From contig NZ_QBKH01000001.1 in NCBI RefSeq assembly GCF_003054045.1, forward strand, positions 310,001-374,000: 64,000 nucleotides of DNA, read 5' to 3'. This DNA is from Sphingobacterium faecium. Lineage in GTDB: Bacteria; Bacteroidota; Bacteroidia; Sphingobacteriales; Sphingobacteriaceae. Both the position numbers and the translations under genes were made by a program. Positions 57,386-64,000 of the stretch are shown one piece after another. The notes under the pieces were generated by a model. That model was not told the DNA's origin, ran no database searches, and saw only the letters and a list, made by a program, of their open reading frames with translations. The stretch's first letter is position 1. Each line of letters opens with the position of its first letter.

Positions 57386-58384
57386 CTAATCAATAAGTCC
57401 CATACTAAACTCATCATATGGATGACCGGTATCAGTTCCTAATGGCACGATGCTTTCGAGTTTCGACAGATCAGCTTCATTGAATTCAATTTCGGTGGCA
57501 GCGATATTTTGCTCGACATATTTTCTTCGTTTGGTGCCCGGAATAGGTAAGATGCCCTTATTTATAATCCAAGCCAGTGCCAACTGTGATGAGGTTATTT
57601 TTTTCTCTTGGGCCATTGCTTGAATGGCTTTGACTAACGCTATATTTTTATGAAAATGAGCTTCCTGAAAACGGGGAATTGACCGGCGAAAATCATTTTC
57701 GGGTAAGTCATCTATGGATCGGATCTGTCCGGATAAAAATCCACGCCCTAGTGGAGAATAAGCAACGAAACCTATCCCTAGTTCATGCAAAGTATTCCGT
57801 ATGCCACGTTCTTCGGCTGTACGCTCAAATAAAGAATATTCACTTTGTACCGCCGTAATCGGGTGAATGGCGTGAGCTCTTTTTACTGTTTCTGAAGATA
57901 CTTCTGATAGTCCGAGATAACCGACTTTTCCTTCCTTCACCAACTCGCTCATCGCCTCAACGGTTTCTTCAATGGGTGTATTTTTATCGAGTCTGTGCAT
58001 GTAGTACAAATCAATATAATCGGTGTTCAGATTTTTAAGAGAACGTTCTACCGCTTTTTTTACATATTCTTTTTTGCCATTAATAGCCCAGGTCACTTTG
58101 TTGTTGTCATCTATCTCCCAACCGAATTTTGTGGCGATAATATATTGATTACGTTGACCATCTATAGCTTTAGCAATCAACTGCTCATTTTTGAAAGGAC
58201 CGTACAAATCGGCTGTATCTAAAAAATTGCCGCCTAATTCGAGTGATCGGTGAATGGTGGCAATTGCTTCTTGCTCATCTGCTTCTCCATATATATGTCC
58301 TTCTTCAAACCCCGTCATACCCATACAACCCAAACCTATGATAGGTACAGTTAAACCTGCACTTCCTAAATTTATTTTTTTCAT
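57386..58384 (-). CDS. Aldo/keto reductase
   Basis: A 332-aa NADPH-dependent TIM-barrel oxidoreductase of the AKR13-like group, from ATG 58384 (MKKINLGSAGL); two more in-frame ATG codons lie just upstream (58390 and 58393). The catalytic tetrad is visible: Asp and Tyr in FLDTADLYGP, Lys in IIATKFGWE, His in YYMHRLD. The NADP site includes LGLSEVS and PIPGTKRRKYVEQN. The substrate is unknown; a role in reactive-aldehyde removal is possible. Confidence 0.94.
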   Translation of the reverse strand: MKKINLGSAGLTVPIIGLGCMGMTGFEEGHIYGEADEQEAIATIHRSLELGGNFLDTADLYGPFKNEQLIAKAIDGQRNQYIIATKFGWEIDDNNKVTWAINGKKEYVKKAVERSLKNLNTDYIDLYYMHRLDKNTPIEETVEAMSELVKEGKVGYLGLSEVSSETVKRAHAIHPITAVQSEYSLFERTAEERGIRNTLHELGIGFVAYSPLGRGFLSGQIRSIDDLPENDFRRSIPRFQEAHFHKNIALVKAIQAMAQEKKITSSQLALAWIINKGILPIPGTKRRKYVEQNIAATEIEFNEADLSKLESIVPLGTDTGHPYDEFSMGLID

Positions 58385-58662
58385 GACCATCATATATTCT
58401 TTTTAATAGGTCAAAGTTCGCGAAGAACACGTTAATCGCTGTATGCAAAGCCCTGAGAGTTGTATGCAAATCAAGGATTTACTCTATATAGATGAAAAGA
58501 AAAACGCTAAAAATTAAATTTGATGTTTTTATGGAGATTCAGGTAGAGTGACATCATGAGCTTAGAAGTCAATCGTATTGAAATAATCATCATGCTCGCA
58601 CACAGGATTGCAACGAAAGGATCAGAACCCATCCCAACGCTTCTGTTCTCATCCCATTGGAT

Positions 58663-58693
58663 ACAAAAAAAGCCTCACATTTCTGTGAAGCTT
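58663..58693 (-). terminator. Rho-independent terminator on the minus strand
   Basis: Read on the minus strand, AAGCTTCACA (58693-58684) pairs with TGTGAGGCTT (58679-58670), one mismatch, and is followed by a run of T. It lies directly after the tRNA-like stretch, as the terminator of a tRNA gene would. Confidence 0.7.
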
Positions 58694-58697
58694 TCTT

Positions 58698-58714
58698 GTG
58701 ATCCCGCTGGGATT
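58698..58714 (-). other. tRNA 3'-end-like scar, possible attachment site
   Basis: On the minus strand AATCCCAGCGGGATCAC has the form of a tRNA T-stem plus acceptor strand (TTC-AATCCCAGC-GGGATCAC type). The T-loop itself is degenerate (GGTGTAAATC instead of GGTTCGAATC), and no matching 5' half is found upstream, so it is not a working tRNA gene. It fits a duplicated att site left by integration into a tRNA gene. Confidence 0.4.
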
Positions 58715-58940
58715 TACACCTAGTGCAAAAATCAGGGTTTGCAATATTTTAGAGTGGTTTTGAAATTCGACTCCCCGAATAACGCACCTTATTTTTAATA
58801 AACTTTAGTTGCAAATTCTATTTATAAAAATAACATAGTATTATTAAAAAACAAAATTTAAACATGAATATTCAGACCTTTTGCAGAGTTAAAATTTGTT
58901 TATGATGGTCACCACGTATTACATTGAATTATTTAATACT

Positions 58941-59399
58941 CTAGCTTTTATCTAAATAGCTTAATCTCAATGCTTGTGCTAAAATATCAAAATTCAAATT
59001 GGAATCCCTGTAATCACACCAATTATTTTTAAATTCTTTTCTTTCTTCAAATCTCTCATTTCCTAATGAATGAAGATTCTTTAAATTAACCATATTTCGT
59101 CCTTCTGACTCCCCTGAATCAATAGTGCTTTGCATTATATTTTGCGAATCTATTAGATTATCAATACTATCCCAGTCACGGACGGCAAAATCGATTGCGC
59201 CAATTAGATAAATTAGTTTACCTATTTTTTTTGATGTTTCAGATTCACAATTAAAATATTTTTTAAAATCTTCAAATATGTCATTGTACTTAGTGATGTC
59301 GAAGCTAGGATCGAGGTAAAGTACTTGATATAATGCGGTGTCCCGCCATCCGACATTTTGGCATTTTAGCCATTCTGTTAAATCTTCAATAATTGTCAT
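58941..59399 (-). CDS. Hypothetical protein, 152 aa, downstream of CHAT protease
   Basis: No family was recognised. The product is acidic and soluble, with no signal peptide or TM segment. It is mainly helical, with Trp/Asp-rich segments (TEWLKCQNVGWRDTALYQVL, IGAIDFAVRDWDSID, EFKNNWCDYRDSN). It lies 98 bp downstream of the CHAT gene on the same strand, so co-transcription is likely. It could be an immunity, substrate or regulatory partner, but it does not resemble a gasdermin. Confidence 0.7.
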   Translation of the reverse strand: MTIIEDLTEWLKCQNVGWRDTALYQVLYLDPSFDITKYNDIFEDFKKYFNCESETSKKIGKLIYLIGAIDFAVRDWDSIDNLIDSQNIMQSTIDSGESEGRNMVNLKNLHSLGNERFEERKEFKNNWCDYRDSNLNFDILAQALRLSYLDKS

Positions 59400-59497
59400 A
59401 ATTTATGTATTATTTATTGATTAAATATCACAAAGTAGATAGAAAATGTTAATATTTTTGTATATAATTTATTGTAGCTGCGAATCAATAATCCTGT

Positions 59498-62400
59498 TTA
59501 CTTAAAATGGATATTCGGATTGCCATACAAATGCATTGCTGCCCAGCCTCTTGGAGAATAAAATCCGAAATATTCATCAAATCCTTCTTTCGCGGAGACT
59601 TTGTTGGCTTTTTGAACTGCAAAACTAATTGACAAACCAGCTTTCAGCGAATCAAGAAAAGTGTCTAACCAAATAGCACATATTGCAGGATTATATTTCC
59701 ATGCTGGTGCTACGACGGCACTGTAACCCAGCGACAGTATCTCGCTTACAAACGAAATAAGCTTTTGACTGTAGATATCTTTGGTCATCGAACCGGAATC
59801 ACAAATGAAAACGACTGCTATAAAGCCAGTGCCAAAGACTCTCGAAATTCCAGTTTCATTGACTATCGCATGCCCTTCGTTTTGTCCTCTAGTGTGAACA
59901 GATCTGAAACCAGTGATGGTTTTTGCACCATGAGCCACAAAAACATTTACTGTTGAATTTAATGGTGGCTGTGGATAAACACTGTTCTGTATTGTCGAGT
60001 TATATTTATCTTCAATAATGGGGCGAAGTGTTTTTTCAGCTATGTACAAAGTCATATCCTCATCAATAGTAGGAATCCAGCACCCAACACTTATTTCTTC
60101 TTTACTCTTATTTATTTCTATCCCTTTTGAGCTCAAAAACTCGATGGAAATAATATTGGTCACAGGCTTTTGAAAGCCTATAAAATCAAATGGTTGTTCT
60201 CTCAGATGTTCTTTTACACGTTCTTCATGGGGTTCGATTAATTCAGGAAATTTTGAAAAATCAATGGGGATTTCCAAAAGGTTGGGAGGAAATACAGCCA
60301 GTTCGAGACTATAACATACTAGTAACTCGGTGAAATCGAAAGGAATGTCAAGTTTATTAAAATGTAATTTTTTTAAATCATCTATATAATCGCCTTCCTG
60401 CTGATTGATTGGATAACTATTTTTCTCATCGAAGAAATAGTCGTCAAGTCCACCTAGCCATGTCCGCATTTCTTTTATTGACCAATTCGGCATATGTTGC
60501 AAATTGGTATTTAGATGTTCGTCGATGTATAATGCATAAACTTTCCCATGAAACTCAAATAACCAGAGTATAACTTGCCCAGATTGGATAGGTGTTTTTT
60601 TGAGAAGATCACTTCCATACGACTCGAAATCTGGCGTAACAACCTTATCCAGAGAAACAATATCTTTGGATTCATTTGCCTCTAGTTCATGAAAAGTGAG
60701 CGTTTGGTCATTTAGCACTAGACCAGATATCAATAAATTATTTAAATCTAACGGATTAATAGACAAACTTGCAACATTATTAGCGAGCATTTCTAGAGCA
60801 GTAATTTCAGAAACATAATCCTCAACTGCCATAGTCTCATAGGTCTTTTTGAGAGCCTCCTTTAAAAGGATAACTGATTTCTTTCCATCTGGGAAAAACT
60901 GTCCATGAATATTTTCGAGGGTCAAAGGATCAAGCAATTTTTCAAACTCAGTGAGGTAAATCTTCAGAGAAGCGGGTACGATTATGTGGCCGGCTTTTTC
61001 TATATTAATTAAATTGTAAAGAAATGCTGTCCAAGGTAAAGCACCCTGCTGACCATGTTCCGTAATTTCTAAAATATGTTTATTTAAGAAATCTTCTGCT
61101 AATACGAGATGCTGTTGGAGATTTTTTACATCGCTTAATTTTGCATTCATGAAGCTAAGCGTGATTTGTTGTAACTGATAAGACTCCAACGGCATTGAGT
61201 TTAGGCTTACGAAGAAATTATCTGCTAGTTCCTGAAATCCAAAATTTCTAAAGAATAGCATTGCGTTATAGAATCCGTCAAAGGCTTGGTGCATTTTTAC
61301 TGATGGAAGCGCATTTAGTGCTGAAAAATAGGCATTGCCGTAAAACGCGGCATCCTGAATATTTTTTTGTTTACTAAAACACTTAAAAAGAGCCAGCCAG
61401 CCTAATAATGGCACAGTTTCATACTTAAATGAATAAGCTAAAGCTTCCTCACTAAAATTCCTCGCTTTCTGAAAATGACCGTTATAATTTAGGGTGTCCA
61501 TTAAGTTGAGAAAAGTTGAATATACTTCTTTTTCAAAATGTTTCAATCCAGCAGCAAGCCCAACTGTAATGGTTGCCAAAAGATAAAAATCTTTCAGGCG
61601 CTCTTCTTCATAGATGCCAGGACCGTAGCTTGATATAAGTGAAAATAGATGCCTAAGAAGATTATCACGATCAACGTCAGATAAATTATGGTGCATTGAG
61701 AAATTAGAAGGACTTATTGGTCCTTGTATTGCACCAGACTTACTTAATTCCCGCCATTGGGAATCGGCTTTCTCATGATCAATTGGGGGTAACTCTGGAA
61801 GAGGCAAAATTTCTATTCCTTTTTTTGCGGTTTGACGACTGACTTTTAAAAGGTTGTTTAAAAGGAAGACTGTTCCGTCAAATCCGACCTTTTTAAAGTT
61901 AGAAAGTAAAAGTATCCTTGATTCCCTGTTAGTCTTATCAATTGAAAAATAGCTAAAAGTAAGAGGTGTTAGAAATTCGATCCGATCTGATATAAGTCGC
62001 TTTCCTTCCGGGTCTTTATTATAGTCTGCATCAAAGTAATGCAGTTGTTTGAGGTATTCAAGGAGTTCTGATACAAGATTTGACATGCTTTCACTAAGCG
62101 GTTGCAATTCGGCTGTTTGAGCAAAAATAAGGGGGGACTGCTCACCCAATGAAATTTTAAAATTTTCAAGTCTTATGTTTTTAACCATTTCGTGAACAGG
62201 AGAAGGCTGGTAAAGGAATGATAAAATGTTTTTATCAAATGACTCATCATCATGGTAATATGGATATGATGATATATCCTCGGAATTTATTTGTTCAGGG
62301 CTCATCACAATCATTCCACGCCTGTATTTGCCTACATCTATATAGTTTTTAAGAAGAATAGCGTCCAGTACCGGAATATCTTCCAGAGTCATACCGCTGA

Positions 62401-64000
62401 AAAGGGGGTGGTTAGTCACTAGCGATCCAACAATTTTTACCTGCTCTCTACCTGTTAAATCCTTGATGTTTGCTTTTAAAACTTCTATGTTGCTCTTTAA
62501 TATTTCAACCTGTTTGAATAGACTAACCATTTCCGCAGCAGTGGTTATAGCATCTAAAGGATATTTAATCAAACAAAGCTGAAATACGAGTAAGTGCTTT
62601 AAAGATTGATAAACGAGTAAACCTTCAGATGAAAGATTTGCGCTAACTGGTGAAATGTCCACTTGCTTTAGTGTATGACCATGCTTGCTTGTATTCAACT
62701 CTAGCTCCAAATGGTTTTTGAACAGCTTCATCTGCTCATGTTCTGGTACGAAGCCATCTAAAAGATGCTCGAATTGATAAGTGAGATGTCCTCCAATTGC
62801 ACCTAAAAGAAACAATAGATTATTCCCAACTTGAATAAAGGGTTTTGCCCAAATATCCATATCTTGACTTAACGGTTGGCTTAGTAACGACGTAAAACGT
62901 TTCGTTAATTCAATAGATATCCCAGATTCCGAAGAAAGAAATGCATTCAAGTGATCGATTTCTATTTCATAAGGTATATAGCGATAGTCCTGACTAGATG
63001 TTGCCTTAGATACAATCGAATCCACATCAACAGAGTGGAAAGTTGCTCGCAAGTATTCAAAAAGCTTGAAAAGATCATTTACTCTAAACTCCTCAAATTC
63101 GTTTAATTTGGCTAAATTCAAGTGAAAATGGAATGCCAAGAAGTCACATAAAATCTGAGCCTCCATATTTGTTTCATCAGGCTGACTTCCTCTGCTAAAA
63201 TTAATTTGTCCGTTTGCAATAGTAGAAATAGGCCTTATCAATTTATTTTTTTGAAATCTATTTGCGGTTATAAAAAACTCCATAATTTGGTTTCTTTGCC
63301 TTATTTTATTTGCCGCTTTGATCAGAAAATAACTTCCTGGAGATTTGCTAAATGTTATGGTATCGAAGCTAAAGTCAATTTCAGCAGTTTCAAATTGAAA
63401 TTCCTGAAAGTTGTATTTCATAGCATATATTATCGAGGCGATTTGAAGCACTGCAGCTAATTGTGAGGTGATTTTCGGCTCACTTATCGGCAGTTGGGCT
63501 TCATCTGTGATATTTAGGCTAAGTATGATTTTGATAATTTCGTTTGCTGCATCATTGACCGAATCACTAATATCAGTAGCTGAAACACCTGTGCCATTCA
63601 TATTCTTGAATTCATTCCTGGCAAGATTATGTATATCTTCTAACTTACCTTTATCATGATCATCCTTTACTTCCTTTTGTTGCTGAAGTACTGAAAGGTA
63701 ATAGTAGTTCGTCGATGCAATTACCCTACTAATCAAATCTGGGCCTGTCAAACCAGTAGACTTTAGAATTTCCTTGATTTGATCAATATAACTTTCATAA
63801 GTTTTATTTAGCTCAGATAATGCCGAGACAGCTTTTGCCCCCTTTTGATCATATTCCACATCTCCGATGTATTTATCTTTAATGATTGCATCAAGATTAT
63901 TCGATAACTGATAACGGTCGAATTGATCCCCAAATGGATTAAATGATTCATTGTTTCTAACTTCAATTGCTAATATCTGATAGAGCGTGAGTTTTGCCAT
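59498..64000 (-). CDS. Large CHAT-domain (caspase-like) protease with helical/TPR-like region
   Basis: 1500 aa; ATG at 64000 is the last base of the window and MAKLTLYQIL looks like a natural start, though extension cannot be excluded. The C-terminal domain (about 1140-1500) is CHAT: catalytic His in NVFVAHGAK (H1357) and Cys in VVFICDSGS (C1400), 43 apart. The family tail follows (YSAVVAPAWKYN, AVQKANKVSAKEGF, RGWAAMHLYGNPNIHF). Residues about 800-1020 have TPR-like helical pairs; the first 750 are helical and unassigned. No signal peptide is seen, so it should act in the cytoplasm. CHAT proteases serve as effectors in bacterial immune and cell-death systems, cutting gasdermins or other targets. 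It may therefore be a defence gene, with partners beyond the window edge. Confidence 0.88.
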   Translation of the reverse strand: MAKLTLYQILAIEVRNNESFNPFGDQFDRYQLSNNLDAIIKDKYIGDVEYDQKGAKAVSALSELNKTYESYIDQIKEILKSTGLTGPDLISRVIASTNYYYLSVLQQQKEVKDDHDKGKLEDIHNLARNEFKNMNGTGVSATDISDSVNDAANEIIKIILSLNITDEAQLPISEPKITSQLAAVLQIASIIYAMKYNFQEFQFETAEIDFSFDTITFSKSPGSYFLIKAANKIRQRNQIMEFFITANRFQKNKLIRPISTIANGQINFSRGSQPDETNMEAQILCDFLAFHFHLNLAKLNEFEEFRVNDLFKLFEYLRATFHSVDVDSIVSKATSSQDYRYIPYEIEIDHLNAFLSSESGISIELTKRFTSLLSQPLSQDMDIWAKPFIQVGNNLLFLLGAIGGHLTYQFEHLLDGFVPEHEQMKLFKNHLELELNTSKHGHTLKQVDISPVSANLSSEGLLVYQSLKHLLVFQLCLIKYPLDAITTAAEMVSLFKQVEILKSNIEVLKANIKDLTGREQVKIVGSLVTNHPLFSGMTLEDIPVLDAILLKNYIDVGKYRRGMIVMSPEQINSEDISSYPYYHDDESFDKNILSFLYQPSPVHEMVKNIRLENFKISLGEQSPLIFAQTAELQPLSESMSNLVSELLEYLKQLHYFDADYNKDPEGKRLISDRIEFLTPLTFSYFSIDKTNRESRILLLSNFKKVGFDGTVFLLNNLLKVSRQTAKKGIEILPLPELPPIDHEKADSQWRELSKSGAIQGPISPSNFSMHHNLSDVDRDNLLRHLFSLISSYGPGIYEEERLKDFYLLATITVGLAAGLKHFEKEVYSTFLNLMDTLNYNGHFQKARNFSEEALAYSFKYETVPLLGWLALFKCFSKQKNIQDAAFYGNAYFSALNALPSVKMHQAFDGFYNAMLFFRNFGFQELADNFFVSLNSMPLESYQLQQITLSFMNAKLSDVKNLQQHLVLAEDFLNKHILEITEHGQQGALPWTAFLYNLINIEKAGHIIVPASLKIYLTEFEKLLDPLTLENIHGQFFPDGKKSVILLKEALKKTYETMAVEDYVSEITALEMLANNVASLSINPLDLNNLLISGLVLNDQTLTFHELEANESKDIVSLDKVVTPDFESYGSDLLKKTPIQSGQVILWLFEFHGKVYALYIDEHLNTNLQHMPNWSIKEMRTWLGGLDDYFFDEKNSYPINQQEGDYIDDLKKLHFNKLDIPFDFTELLVCYSLELAVFPPNLLEIPIDFSKFPELIEPHEERVKEHLREQPFDFIGFQKPVTNIISIEFLSSKGIEINKSKEEISVGCWIPTIDEDMTLYIAEKTLRPIIEDKYNSTIQNSVYPQPPLNSTVNVFVAHGAKTITGFRSVHTRGQNEGHAIVNETGISRVFGTGFIAVVFICDSGSMTKDIYSQKLISFVSEILSLGYSAVVAPAWKYNPAICAIWLDTFLDSLKAGLSISFAVQKANKVSAKEGFDEYFGFYSPRGWAAMHLYGNPNIHFK

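Larger units (their letters stand above)
58394..58940. other. Gene-free region, probable island boundary
   Basis: 547 bp without a convincing ORF, separating core-like genes from the CHAT cassette. It holds a minus-strand terminator (58663-58693), a tRNA-3'-end-like stretch (58698-58714) and AT-rich sequence from 58790 onward. Confidence 0.5.

Noticed and set aside
58698..58790. Functional tRNA gene on the minus strand
   Set aside because: Only the acceptor/T-stem end is recognisable; no matching 5' acceptor, D-arm or anticodon arm can be found upstream.

Overview
The window looks like a chromosome segment of a Bacteroidota bacterium, most like Sphingobacterium or Pedobacter (family Sphingobacteriaceae). 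Support: three SusC/SusD-type outer-membrane pairs, a hybrid two-component sensor of the polysaccharide-utilisation type, an ECF sigma/FecR cassette, many SpII lipoproteins with the CKKE-type start typical of the phylum, -7 promoter boxes of the TAnnTTTG kind, and low GC. No rRNA, complete tRNA gene or insertion sequence was recognised.

Layout. 1-1291: 3' end of a LytS-type sensor kinase and its LytTR response regulator. 1459-7194 (minus): an RND tripartite efflux operon (adaptor, pump, outer-membrane factor). 7544-7870: a small unknown ORF whose start codon lies in an 18-bp tandem duplication. 8034-21198: a beta-mannan utilisation locus. It has GH26 mannanase, GPH-type sugar importer, GH130 mannosylglucose phosphorylase and cellobiose 2-epimerase in one operon, a divergent AraC regulator, then SusC, SusD, a TIG-domain surface lipoprotein and an SGNH (CE2-like) esterase. 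Together these should deacetylate and cut mannan outside the cytoplasm, import mannobiose, epimerise it to mannosyl-glucose and phosphorolyse it to Man-1-P plus glucose. 21326-22842: a GNAT acetyltransferase and a striking 588-bp array of 28 degenerate 21-bp repeats. 22936-26101 (minus): thiamin salvage operon thiM-thiE-thiD-tenA behind a TPP riboswitch.

26182-39886: a beta-1,4-galactan locus: hybrid two-component sensor, a large GH-A-clan glycosidase, SusC, SusD, SusE-like protein and GH53 endo-galactanase. 40082-41149: an EamA transporter preceded by what looks like a leader-peptide attenuator. 41597-42760: a Crp-type regulator and a stand-alone receiver protein. 42995-56138: ECF sigma, FecR, STN-type TonB receptor (separated by a TAAC x14 microsatellite), SusD, then two TlpA-like thioredoxins around an S41 protease, and a two-motif aspartyl protease. 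56420-58384: AraC regulator and aldo/keto reductase. 58394-64000: a likely island edge with a tRNA-3'-end-like scar, followed by an unknown 152-aa protein and a 1500-aa CHAT (caspase-like) protease that starts exactly at the window edge.

The best candidates for undescribed biology are the CHAT protease cassette, the 21-bp helically phased repeat array, the conserved hairpin leader shared by two unrelated genes (36107 and 49912), the Pro-Pro-Pro leader peptide before the EamA gene, and the redox/protease module attached to an ECF-sigma-controlled SusCD pair.
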